From: Segatella copri
GTDB lineage: Bacteria > Bacteroidota > Bacteroidia > Bacteroidales > Bacteroidaceae
Assembly: GCF_015074785.1 (NCBI RefSeq)
Contig: NZ_CP042464.1
Location: 682,001-746,000, forward strand
Reading direction: 5' to 3'
Length of the DNA: 64,000 nucleotides
The number at the start of each line of letters is the position of its first letter. Position 1 is the stretch's first letter. Below are positions 40,501-48,094 of the stretch, piece after piece. The notes below the pieces were generated by a model. The model did no database searches and was not told the origin of the DNA. It was given only the letters and a program-made list of their open reading frames with translations. A program made the translations under genes and the position numbers.

Positions 40501-40881
40501 GACAACTTTACCGGTGGTAACTGGCCAGGTGTAAGCTGTACCAAGACTAACATGAAGAAGAATGGTTTGGATGTTTGGATGTGGAAGTATGATGGCGATT
40601 TGACAACTGCTCCTACCATGATCATCTTCAGCAACGGCAGTGGTCAGCAGACAAAGGATTTGAAATTCGAAAACGGTGCAGTTTATAACTTTGACGGTAA
40701 GACCAATGAGTCTGTCTCAACAGGTATCAACCAGGTAGGTAGCAAGAAGGCTCCTGCTAAGTTGAAGATTTACTCTATCAATGGTGTGAAGGTAGCTGAA
40801 GTAAACAAGGTTTCTGATGCAGAATACGTTCTGGCTCCAGGTATGTATATCTGCAATGGCAAGAAGTTTGTTATCAAGTAG
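37537..40881 (+). CDS. secreted GH13 alpha-amylase with starch-binding modules (amylase 4)
   Basis: 1114 residues and the most divergent catalytic domain of the four. The signal peptide is identical to amylase 3. Catalytic residues: D153 in DIVLNHTGNFG, nucleophile D281 in GFRIDTSGH, acid/base E321 in MYGEVCTR, and IDSHD. Just after region II it reads LTFNHQFIPQF where the others have LTFCKQFIPQF. The 350-430 region is also rewritten (LPEGSGPVGPQALCGKETFG), so product or substrate preference may differ. The N-terminal part shares MDFQHVDCRYQSSDG with amylase 1, and the last CBM resembles amylase 2. It has the usual modules and C-terminal tail. A terminator follows at 40951. Confidence 0.92.
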   Translation: MKKLAAKLWAVLMLMLVSMQTMATDTFTSDRTDFRDESIYFMITTRFYDGDPKNNVLCWDNQAAQIETKDPCWRGDFQGVIDKLDYIKALGFTAIWITPVVQNASGYDYHGYHAMDFQHVDCRYQSSDGKSGDVMFQELIDKAHKKGIKIILDIVLNHTGNFGEEKLCKLFDRNTQLRNQAYIDACMTPTETLGSDYLTILPKDQYQRRLTMMKNMNGQNQDIHNYWHHFGMFGWDDPSRWWGQIAGDCVDLNTENDAVADYLVKCYGQFIKMGVDGFRIDTSGHISRLTFNHQFIPQFAALGKQYENKRLNKAPFFMYGEVCTRGHEATYRGQANLSCYFYTWKSDESLMNQWDGSQSFWDSQVLPEGSGPVGPQALCGKETFGDKKSENAKMINGAWHEPDYSEASGFNVIDFPMHYSYNTAKDAFRLSKEDELYNDATYNVVYIDSHDYSPGPNDLNRFGGTDAQWAENLSLLFTFRGIPCIYYGSEVGFRRGVRIDPGPNGPLSETGRAYFGGYITGDVTATDFGEYKATGNVAATLNHDVAQHLIRLNKIRQAVPALRKGQWTTDGCKATGKNGIAFKRAYKDCYALVALNGGATFTDCPAGTYTDVVTGKTYTGSTIEVEAPATQGQLRVLVKDWKDGKIGEDGAFIYDTTAKSLDGQDYDGNEEAGTIWNEQGPIQPASVSFSQAGGSFRTETINLTVTLSEDAKSGWYQIKGQDKVNLTPGVSENLTIGDGMNFGDTKTIEWSAEAQDGKVKSGSLTFKKVDPNASITVYVQAENAPFIYAWSKGSSVKKLTGDWPGTKMTESEEINGEKYWTCAFDGVDNFNVILNNNSGAQSGDITGITGDIYLKYDGGANAQKIDAPVNTAAKVTLSPNGGDFEKTVTVAATLSSNAKSGWYKIGNGEQVALTPGKAATFTLGEDMQEGESKTVTWSATNAEGVTKTGSATFNKIKEVVIPTPTGIFAYFLAPSDWSQVDCWAWNNTDNFTGGNWPGVSCTKTNMKKNGLDVWMWKYDGDLTTAPTMIIFSNGSGQQTKDLKFENGAVYNFDGKTNESVSTGINQVGSKKAPAKLKIYSINGVKVAEVNKVSDAEYVLAPGMYICNGKKFVIK

Positions 40882-40950
40882 TCAATGGTTAGCCGCCATT
40901 ACTTTTAGAAACATTTAGTTTATCATATTTCATTTATTTTAGGTTTAAGT

Positions 40951-41003
40951 ACTCCTAAATGACTTGGAAAGAGCAATTTTTCAGTCATTTAGGAGTCTTT
41001 TTT
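40951..41003 (+). terminator. terminator after amylase 4
   Basis: ACTCCTAAATGACT pairs perfectly over 14 bp with AGTCATTTAGGAGT across an 18-nt loop, followed by C and six T. Confidence 0.9.
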
Positions 41004-41033
41004 GTATATATAAGTAGAAAATATATTAAAGAT

Positions 41034-41065
41034 TTTGGGTAAACCCTTTTTTTTTTGTAACTTTG
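41034..41065 (+). promoter_or_regulatory. promoter of ileS
   Basis: TTTG (41034-41037), 20 bp including a T-run, TAACTTTG (41058-41065). It lies 40 bp before the ATG. Confidence 0.75.
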
Positions 41066-41105
41066 CGCCCAAAAGTAAAAACAATATAAAAATAAAATAG
41101 ATAAT

Positions 41106-44100
41106 ATGGCTAAGAAATTTGCCGAGCACAACGGTCTGAATTTGACTCAGACAAACAATGACGTACTAGCAGCGTGGGAGAAAAATGATATCTTCCACAA
41201 GTCTATCGACGAGCGTGAAGGCTGCCCTCAGTTTATCTTCTTCGAGGGACCTCCATCAGCTAATGGCCACCCGGGTATTCACCACGTGTTGGCACGTAGT
41301 ATCAAGGATACATTCAACAGATACAAGACCATGAAGGGCTTCCAGGTTCACCGCAAGGCGGGATGGGATACCCACGGACTCCCTGTTGAACTCGGTGTCG
41401 AGAAGGAACTCGGCATCACCAAGAAGGATATCGACAACAAGGCTTCCGAGAAGTATATCTCTACCGAGGATTACAACCACAAGTGCCGCGAGAACGTGAT
41501 GAAGTTCACCGCCGAGTGGCGCGAGTTGACCGAGAAGATGGGTTACTTCGTAGATCTCGATCATCCTTATATCACCTACGATAACAAGTATATCGAGACT
41601 CTCTGGTGGCTCCTCAAGCAGCTCTACAACAAGGGTCTGCTCTACAAGGGTTACACCATCCAGCCATATTCTCCAGGTGCGGGTACAGGTTTGAGCTCTC
41701 ACGAGTTGAACCAGCCTGGATGCTACCGCGATGTTAAGGACCTCACCACCACAGCCCAGTTCCTCATCAAGGATCCTAAGGCAGAGTGGACCAAGTGGGG
41801 CAAGCCATACTTCATCGCATGGACCACTACACCTTGGACTCTGCCATCAAACGTGGCTCTCTGTGTAGGTCCTAAGATTGACTATGTAGCCATCGAGACC
41901 TACAACCTCTACAATGGCGAGCCTATGACACTCGTGATGGCTGAGGCGCTGGTAGGTTCATATCTGAAGTCTGACCAGGAGTGCAAGGAGGGTGATCTCC
42001 TGCCATTCGACAAGGAGAAGAAGCAGTGCCCATGGCGCATTATCGACCACATGAAGGGTACCGACCTCGAAGGCATGCACTACGAGCAGCTCCTGCCATG
42101 GGTAAAGCCATGCGAGAAGGTTGATCTCTTCGCACCGGCTTTCGTAACAGAATATGCTGCTGCTCATCCTGAGAAGGTGTTCGCTTCTGAGGATGGTCGC
42201 GATCAGTTCGTAGAGATGGATAGCGAGGCTTTCCGCGTAATCCTCGGCGACTACGTTACTACCGATGACGGTACAGGTATCGTGCACATCGCACCTACAT
42301 TCGGTGCCGATGATGCCAAGGTGGCTAAGGATGCCAACATCCCAGCCCTCTACCTTATTAATAAGAAGGGTGAGACACGCCCAATGGTTGACCTGCAGGG
42401 TAAGTTCTATCTCATCGAAGACCTCGATGACAACTTCGTAAGCGCTTGCGTCAACAAGGAGGCATACGCTCATCACGCAGGCGACTACGTGAAGAATGCC
42501 TACGACCCACAGTTTAATGTGGATGGTGTTTGGGACAAGAAGGCTTCTGATAAGGCTGAAGACCTGAACATCGTACTCTGCTACGAGTTGAAGCAGGAGG
42601 GCAAGGCTTTCAAGAGCGAGAAGCACGTGCACAACTATCCTCACTGCTGGCGTACCGACAAGCCTATCCTCTATTACCCATTGGATAGCTGGTTTATCAA
42701 GGATACAGCCCGCAAGGAGCGCATGGTAGAACTCAACAAGACCATCAACTGGCAGCCTGAGAGCACCGGTACTGGCCGTTTCGGCAACTGGCTCGAGAAC
42801 CTGAACGACTGGAACCTTTCACGTTCCCGCTTCTGGGGTACTCCATTGCCAATCTGGCGTGATGAGAACCGTGGCGAGAAGTGCATCGGCAGCCTCGAGG
42901 AACTCTATGCTGAAATCGAGAAGTCAGTGGCTGCAGGCATCATGCAGAGCAACCCATTGAAGGAGAATGGTTTCGTTCCTGGCGACTACAGTCAGGAGAA
43001 CTATGATAAGATTGACCTCCACCGTCCATACGTTGACAAGATTGTATTGGTTAACGAGGAGGGCAAGCCAATGTATCGTGAGAGCGACCTCATCGACGTT
43101 TGGTTCGATTCAGGTTCAATGCCTTACGCCCAGCTCCACTACCCATTTGAGGGTGAGATGGCACGTGGCACAGAGGCAGACCGCGATGCACTCATCCACA
43201 GCACCTACGAGGGATATGCTATTCCTCCTAAGTTCTATCCAGCCGACTTCATCAATGAGGGCGTGGATCAGACCCGTGGATGGTTCTTCACCCTGCACGC
43301 CATCGCTACCATGGTATTCGATAGCGTAGCCTTCAAGAACGTAATCTCTTCTGGTCTCGTTCTCGATGCCAAGGGTAACAAGATGAGTAAGCACGTGGGT
43401 AACGTGACTAACCCATTCGAGATGATTGACAAGTATGGTGCCGACCCAGTTCGTTTCTATATGATGACCAACAGCGAGCCTTGGGACAACCTCAAGTTCG
43501 ACCCTAACGGTGTGGACGAGACCCGTCGTAAGTTCTTCGGTACCTTATATAATACCTACAGTTTCTTCGCCCTCTATGCTAATGTAGATGGTTTCGATGC
43601 AGAGGCTGCTCAGGTGCCATTCGAGAAGCGCCCAGAGATCGACCGCTGGATTCTCTCTTCACTCAATACCCTCATCAAGGGCGTTGACAGAGAGTTGGCT
43701 GGCTATGATCCAACCCGCGCAGGCCGTCTCATCGATGCATTCGTCAACGATGACCTCTCTAACTGGTACGTTCGTCTGAACCGTAAACGTTTCTGGGGTA
43801 AGGAGATGAGCGAGGATAAGCTGAGTGCTTACCAGACTCTCTATACCTGCCTGATGACAGTGGCTAAGCTGCTGGCACCATTCGCTCCATTCTATGCAGA
43901 CGAGTTGTATCACGACTTGGGCGGCGAGTTGGAGAGCGTACATCTCGATAAGTTCCCTGTAGCAGATGAAACTGCTATCGATGCCGACCTGGAGGAGCGT
44001 ATGGCCATCGCCCAGAAGATTACTTCTATGGTATTGGCATTGCGCCGCAAGGTGAACATCAAGGTTCGTCAGCCACTGCAGCAGATCATGATTCCTGCAG

Positions 44101-44717
44101 TAGATGATGTACAGAAGGCACACATCGAGGCAGTAGCCGGACTGTTGAAGAACGAGGTGAACGTGAAGGAGGTTAACTTCATTGAGGGTCAGGGCATTCT
44201 CGTAAAGAAGGTGAAGTGTAACTTTAGAGTGATGGGTAAGAAGTTCGGCAAGCTGATGAAGGGTGTTGCTGCCCAGATGTCAGCGCTCGATCAGGACCAG
44301 ATTGCAGCCTTCGAGAAGGCAGGCAACATCACATTGAATATCGACGGACAGGAAGCCGTGGTAGAGGTAGCCGACGTGGAGATTATCTCTGAGGATATTC
44401 CAGGATGGCTCGTATCTAACGAGGGCAATCTGACCGTAGCGCTTGAGGTAGAGTTGACCCCAGAATTGAAGAAGGAGGGTATGGCTCGTGAGTTGATCAA
44501 CCGTATCCAGAACCTCCGCAAGGAGACAGGTCTGGAGATTACCGACCGCATCAACGTAACTGTGGCTCCTAATGAGGAGACTGACGCAGCCATCGAGGCA
44601 TTCGCCGACTACATCAAGGGTCAGGTATTGGCAGACAGCATCGAAATCGGCGACAACGCAGGTGTTGAGACCGAGTTTGATGACTTTAAGTTGAACATTC
44701 TCGTAGAGAAGAATTAA
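41106..44717 (+). CDS. ileS: isoleucyl-tRNA synthetase, long form with GXHH signature
   Basis: 1203 residues. It charges tRNA-Ile. The class I signature that is normally HIGH reads G57-I58-H59-H60 (SANGHPGIHHVLARSIKD), with first and third positions swapped. KMSKH is at 759-763. An editing (CP1) domain lies between, with WTTTPWTLPSN near 240. The length and style match the eukaryote-like type 2 IleRS found in Bacteroidetes; the C-terminal zinc ribbon of type 1 is absent. The GXHH variant is known in some type 2 enzymes and linked to very high mupirocin resistance. No T-box is expected or seen in the 5' region. Confidence 0.96.
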   Translation: MAKKFAEHNGLNLTQTNNDVLAAWEKNDIFHKSIDEREGCPQFIFFEGPPSANGHPGIHHVLARSIKDTFNRYKTMKGFQVHRKAGWDTHGLPVELGVEKELGITKKDIDNKASEKYISTEDYNHKCRENVMKFTAEWRELTEKMGYFVDLDHPYITYDNKYIETLWWLLKQLYNKGLLYKGYTIQPYSPGAGTGLSSHELNQPGCYRDVKDLTTTAQFLIKDPKAEWTKWGKPYFIAWTTTPWTLPSNVALCVGPKIDYVAIETYNLYNGEPMTLVMAEALVGSYLKSDQECKEGDLLPFDKEKKQCPWRIIDHMKGTDLEGMHYEQLLPWVKPCEKVDLFAPAFVTEYAAAHPEKVFASEDGRDQFVEMDSEAFRVILGDYVTTDDGTGIVHIAPTFGADDAKVAKDANIPALYLINKKGETRPMVDLQGKFYLIEDLDDNFVSACVNKEAYAHHAGDYVKNAYDPQFNVDGVWDKKASDKAEDLNIVLCYELKQEGKAFKSEKHVHNYPHCWRTDKPILYYPLDSWFIKDTARKERMVELNKTINWQPESTGTGRFGNWLENLNDWNLSRSRFWGTPLPIWRDENRGEKCIGSLEELYAEIEKSVAAGIMQSNPLKENGFVPGDYSQENYDKIDLHRPYVDKIVLVNEEGKPMYRESDLIDVWFDSGSMPYAQLHYPFEGEMARGTEADRDALIHSTYEGYAIPPKFYPADFINEGVDQTRGWFFTLHAIATMVFDSVAFKNVISSGLVLDAKGNKMSKHVGNVTNPFEMIDKYGADPVRFYMMTNSEPWDNLKFDPNGVDETRRKFFGTLYNTYSFFALYANVDGFDAEAAQVPFEKRPEIDRWILSSLNTLIKGVDRELAGYDPTRAGRLIDAFVNDDLSNWYVRLNRKRFWGKEMSEDKLSAYQTLYTCLMTVAKLLAPFAPFYADELYHDLGGELESVHLDKFPVADETAIDADLEERMAIAQKITSMVLALRRKVNIKVRQPLQQIMIPAVDDVQKAHIEAVAGLLKNEVNVKEVNFIEGQGILVKKVKCNFRVMGKKFGKLMKGVAAQMSALDQDQIAAFEKAGNITLNIDGQEAVVEVADVEIISEDIPGWLVSNEGNLTVALEVELTPELKKEGMARELINRIQNLRKETGLEITDRINVTVAPNEETDAAIEAFADYIKGQVLADSIEIGDNAGVETEFDDFKLNILVEKN

Positions 44718-44777
44718 ATAGTTAGGAGTTAGGAGTTAGAAGTTAGGAGCATTTCCAAACTGCTTACTTCTAACTTT
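44716..44777. repeat. GTTAGGA direct repeats and imperfect inverted repeat after ileS
   Basis: Three to four head-to-tail units of GTTAGGA/GTTAGAA (44721-44751) are followed by a partly complementary arm, TGCTTACTTCTAACTTT (44761-44777). There is no clean T-run. It is of the same general kind as the repeats at 13750 and 20804. Confidence 0.7.
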
Positions 44778-44828
44778 CTAGCCCTTATTTCCTAAAAACA
44801 TTAATAAATAACATAATAGATAACATCT

Positions 44829-45212
44829 ATGGCTAACGAAAAACTGCGTTATAGCGATCAGGAGCTCGAGGAGTTCCGCGCTATCATTGATGAGAAATTG
44901 AAGGTGGCAAAGCAGACTTATCATGATTGTATGGCTCAGCTGAACCACTCAGACAGTAATGATGTGGTAGATACATCACCAACCTACAAGGCTCTTGAAG
45001 AGGGTAGTGAAGCACAAAGCAAGGAAGAAATCATCCAGATGGCTCAGCGTCAGCAGAAGTTCATCAAGGGATTGGAAGCAGCTTTGGTTCGTATCCAGAA
45101 CAAGACCTATGGTATTGACCGCGAAACAGGCGAGTTGATTCCTAAGGAGCGTTTGCGTGCTGTACCTCATGCCACTTTGAGTGTAGCTTCTAAGGAGGCT
45201 AGAAAGAAGTAA
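44829..45212 (+). CDS. TraR/DksA-family protein lacking zinc cysteines
   Basis: 127 residues with an N-terminal coiled-coil (about 8-90) and the DksA C-terminal signature (YGIDRETGELIPKERLRAVPHATL, split here at 94-113 and 114-117). The cysteine expected in YGxC is Asp97, and the downstream cysteine position is Ser/Val, so no zinc site is evident. DksA relatives bind the RNA polymerase secondary channel and, with ppGpp, retune rRNA and stress transcription. It lies directly upstream of lspA (3-bp gap), so the two are probably cotranscribed. Confidence 0.88.
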   Translation: MANEKLRYSDQELEEFRAIIDEKLKVAKQTYHDCMAQLNHSDSNDVVDTSPTYKALEEGSEAQSKEEIIQMAQRQQKFIKGLEAALVRIQNKTYGIDRETGELIPKERLRAVPHATLSVASKEARKK

Positions 45213-45215
45213 TAA

Positions 45216-45932
45216 ATGGAGAAAACAAGTAAAATTAAATACGGATGGCTCGTCACGGCAATGGTGGTTGTGCTTCTTGTTATCGATCAGATTATCAAGG
45301 TGTACATCAAGACCCATTTTTGCCTTGGCGAGTCTGTTCGTGTTACTGATTGGTTTTATATCGAATTTGTTGAGAACAACGGAATGGCTTGGGGTATGTC
45401 GTTTATCGGCAAGTTCTGGCTAAGTCTGTTGCGCCTGGTAGCCATCTGTGCGTTGAGCATTTATCTGTATCGCATCATTAAGCGTGGTACCTATCGCCTG
45501 TTATACATCATTCTGGTGGCGCTGGTTCTGACGGGTGCAATCGGCAATATGATTGATTCCATCTTCTACGGACTTATCTTCACCGGTGCTTCACCTTATT
45601 ATGTATCTTATCTTGTGCCTTTCGGCGAGGGGTATGCACCCGTGCTCATGGGCAAGGTGGTTGATATGTTCCGCTTTCCGTTCTTCACCTATACATGGCC
45701 TGAATGGTTCCCTTTCTGGGGTGGACAGCATGGTACATTCTTCGATCCTGTATTCAATTTTGCAGATTCCTGTGTATCAGTCGGCATCATTTCTCTCTTG
45801 CTTTTCTGTAGAAAAGAACTGGAAGCTCTCGGAGGTGGTGATAAGGAGAAGAAGGTTAAAGATTCTTCTTTTATTGAAACTGCTGAAGAAAAGATAAAGT
45901 CTCAATCTCAAGAAAATAAGGAGGACAAGTAA
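45216..45932 (+). CDS. lspA: lipoprotein signal peptidase (signal peptidase II)
   Basis: 238 residues, about 70 more than E. coli. It cleaves prolipoprotein signal peptides in the inner membrane. Motifs are DQIIKVYIK (D24), FVENNGMAWG (51-60), GNMID (110-114), VVDMF (D150) and FNFAD (D184). D150 and D184 are the expected catalytic pair. Insertions of about 25-30 residues sit between GNMID and VVDMF and before FNFAD, as in other Bacteroidetes. A charged, low-complexity C-tail (from about 205) extends past the last helix. The next gene encodes a lipoprotein that would be a substrate; it starts 2 bp after the stop. Confidence 0.95.
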   Translation: MEKTSKIKYGWLVTAMVVVLLVIDQIIKVYIKTHFCLGESVRVTDWFYIEFVENNGMAWGMSFIGKFWLSLLRLVAICALSIYLYRIIKRGTYRLLYIILVALVLTGAIGNMIDSIFYGLIFTGASPYYVSYLVPFGEGYAPVLMGKVVDMFRFPFFTYTWPEWFPFWGGQHGTFFDPVFNFADSCVSVGIISLLLFCRKELEALGGGDKEKKVKDSSFIETAEEKIKSQSQENKEDK

Positions 45933-45934
45933 TC

Positions 45935-46894
45935 ATGAAGAAAGCTTTTCTTTATCTCTGTTGGATAGTAACCTTTTGTGCAGTCTTCGCTTCTTGCAAG
46001 CCTTCGCTGCCAAGAGATGTGCTCTCTAAAGGAAAGATGACGGATATTCTCTTCGATTATCACATCGCTCTTGCTATGGCTCAGAGTGAAGACGGTGGTA
46101 GTGAGAAGAATAGTCTGGCTTATCGCGAGGCTGTACTGAAGAAACATGATGTCACCTCGGCAGACTTCGACAGTTCGATGGTTTATTATATGCGCCATAC
46201 TGAATTGCTGCATGATGTGTATAAGGATTTGGCTGAAAGATTGGATAAAGAGGCTGTTGCATTGGGTGGAAACAGTGCAGGAAATAGTGATTTTGACAAT
46301 CTTACTGCTGTTGGTGATACTGCCAATATCTGGAAGGATGCTACTTCGATGGTATTCTCGCCTGATGAGGGCTTCAACAGTCGCAGTTTTAAAATTGAAG
46401 CTGATACTGCTTTCCATAAGGGTGACCGGTTCCGTCTTGATTTCGAATCGCAGTTTATCTTCCAGGATGGTATGCGTGATGGTATCGCTTTGCTGGCTGT
46501 TCAGTTCAAGAACGATAGTGTGGCACAGACTGTAATTCATATTCAGAGTGCTCAGCACTATAGTGTAGAACTCGCTGATAATGATAGCCTTGGAGTCAAA
46601 TGTATAAAGGGGTACTTTATGTTGAGTGAGGGTGGCTTCAGTTCTGATGTCGGTTCTTTGACGACTCTTAAACTGATGTTTGTCAATAAGATTCGTCTCA
46701 TCCGTATGCATCCTAAAAAGGTGGCACCGGTTTCTTCTTCTGCAGCATCTTCTGATTCGGCAAAAGTAGATACTGCTCGTAAGACCCGTATACCAGGTCC
46801 GAGTGTTCCAGCACGTCCGGATGGAGCTTTGGCGCCTCCGACCAGTGCACCGGTTCCTATGCCTGATAAACCTATTCAGATGACGAGTCATTAG
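45935..46894 (+). CDS. DUF4296 domain lipoprotein
   Basis: 319 residues. The lipobox VFASC (Cys21) is followed by KPSLPRDVLSKGKMTDILFDYHIA, the DUF4296 pattern. The middle (about 150-260) is a beta-rich region, and the C-tail is Pro/Ser/Ala rich (RIPGPSVPARPDGALAPPTS), probably disordered. The function is unknown. Placement directly after lspA is conserved in Bacteroidales as far as I recall and suggests an envelope maturation role. Confidence 0.88.
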   Translation: MKKAFLYLCWIVTFCAVFASCKPSLPRDVLSKGKMTDILFDYHIALAMAQSEDGGSEKNSLAYREAVLKKHDVTSADFDSSMVYYMRHTELLHDVYKDLAERLDKEAVALGGNSAGNSDFDNLTAVGDTANIWKDATSMVFSPDEGFNSRSFKIEADTAFHKGDRFRLDFESQFIFQDGMRDGIALLAVQFKNDSVAQTVIHIQSAQHYSVELADNDSLGVKCIKGYFMLSEGGFSSDVGSLTTLKLMFVNKIRLIRMHPKKVAPVSSSAASSDSAKVDTARKTRIPGPSVPARPDGALAPPTSAPVPMPDKPIQMTSH

Positions 46895-46910
46895 TCTGGA
46901 TGTTTAAGAT

Positions 46911-47135
46911 ATGGCAGAAATGAGAAGATGCGGAGCCCATCAGGTGATATTGCCGGATGGCTCGATATTGCAGCAGGCTGTGGTAGAAATACAAGAGGGC
47001 AGGGTGGTGAACTACTTCGAGTTTCGCGAGGAGTTGCCGATGACCGAATGGTTAGGCGGCGAAATCCGGGTGGAACGCGATGAGGAAGGCATCCTCCGTG
47101 CCCTGTGGAACGGAAAAGTAATCAATAAACATTAA
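46911..47135 (+). CDS. small conserved protein, unknown function
   Basis: 74 residues with no signal peptide. It resembles the beta-rich N-terminal fold at the start of amidohydrolase-type proteins (VILPDGSILQQAVVEIQEGRVVNY, in two segments) but lacks any catalytic domain. It is Glu-rich (EFREELPMTEW). It begins 16 bp after the DUF4296 gene and ends 17 bp before nadC, all on the plus strand, so it probably belongs to this operon. I do not recognise a family function. Confidence 0.7.
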   Translation: MAEMRRCGAHQVILPDGSILQQAVVEIQEGRVVNYFEFREELPMTEWLGGEIRVERDEEGILRALWNGKVINKH

Positions 47136-47152
47136 ACATAAACATTAATAAT

Positions 47153-48004
47153 ATGTTAAGCGTAGATCAATTAGAAGACAAGTTGATAGACTTGGCATTT
47201 GCTGAGGATATCGGTGATGGCGACCACACAACTTTGTGTTGTATCCCAGAAGACGCCATGGGTAAGAGCCACTTGCTTATCAAGGAAGATGGCGTGTTGG
47301 CAGGTGTTGAAATGGCAAAGAAGGTATTTGCCCGTTTCGATCCTACCATGAAGGTAGAAGTGTTGCTTCAGGATGGAACCCATGTTAAGAAGGGTGACAT
47401 TGCAATGATTGTAGAGGGCAAGACCCGTTCTTTGCTCCAGACAGAGCGCTTGATGCTCAATATCATGCAGCGTATGAGTGGCATTGCTACCATGACTGCT
47501 AAGTATGTAAAGCGTCTTGAGGGTACCAAGACTCATATCCTTGATACCCGTAAGACAACTCCAGGTCTTCGCATGTTGGAGAAGCAGGCTGTTAAGATTG
47601 GTGGTGGTATGAACCATCGCATTGGTCTTTTTGATATGATTCTCTTGAAAGATAACCATATCGATTTCGCCGGTGGCATCGACAATGCCATCGACCGTTG
47701 CCATGCTTATCTGAAGGAGAAGGGCCTCGACCTGAAGATTGAAATCGAGGTTCGCAGTTTCGATGAACTTGACCAGGTATTGAAACATGGTGGTGTAAAT
47801 CGTATCATGCTAGATAACTTCTCTGTGCCTGATACTAAGAAGGCTGTAGACATCATCGCAGGTAAGTATGAGACTGAGTCTTCTGGCGGTATCACTTACG
47901 ATACCATCCGCGATTATGCAGAGCAGGGAGTTGATTTCATCTCTGTTGGTGCCTTGACACATAGTGTGAAGGGCTTGGATATGAGTTTCAAGGCTTGCGA
48001 ATAA
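47153..48004 (+). CDS. nadC: nicotinate-nucleotide pyrophosphorylase (carboxylating)
   Basis: 283 residues, normal length. It makes nicotinate mononucleotide from quinolinate and PRPP in de novo NAD synthesis. The catalytic/binding stretches are EDIGDGDHTT, LNIMQRMSGIAT, DTRKTTPGLRMLEKQA and the KDNHI segment. It complements nadE elsewhere in the window. A weak terminator follows. Confidence 0.96.
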   Translation: MLSVDQLEDKLIDLAFAEDIGDGDHTTLCCIPEDAMGKSHLLIKEDGVLAGVEMAKKVFARFDPTMKVEVLLQDGTHVKKGDIAMIVEGKTRSLLQTERLMLNIMQRMSGIATMTAKYVKRLEGTKTHILDTRKTTPGLRMLEKQAVKIGGGMNHRIGLFDMILLKDNHIDFAGGIDNAIDRCHAYLKEKGLDLKIEIEVRSFDELDQVLKHGGVNRIMLDNFSVPDTKKAVDIIAGKYETESSGGITYDTIRDYAEQGVDFISVGALTHSVKGLDMSFKACE

Positions 48005-48015
48005 GTAAAGAATGA

Positions 48016-48054
48016 AGAGGGAAGAGTGAAGAATTCAAATGCTCTTCTCTTTTT
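48016..48054 (+). terminator. probable terminator after nadC
   Basis: AGAG and AAGAG pair with CTCTT and CTCT around a 2-nt bulge and an approximately 14-nt loop, followed by TTTTT. The stem is weak. Confidence 0.45.
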
Positions 48055-48094
48055 GTATATATAAACTTTGTATATATAAATTAAGGTATATTTT

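Noticed and set aside
41038..41105. A T-box or other riboswitch before ileS
   Set aside because: Only about 40 bp separate the -7 box from the start codon, too short for a T-box, and no stem fits.
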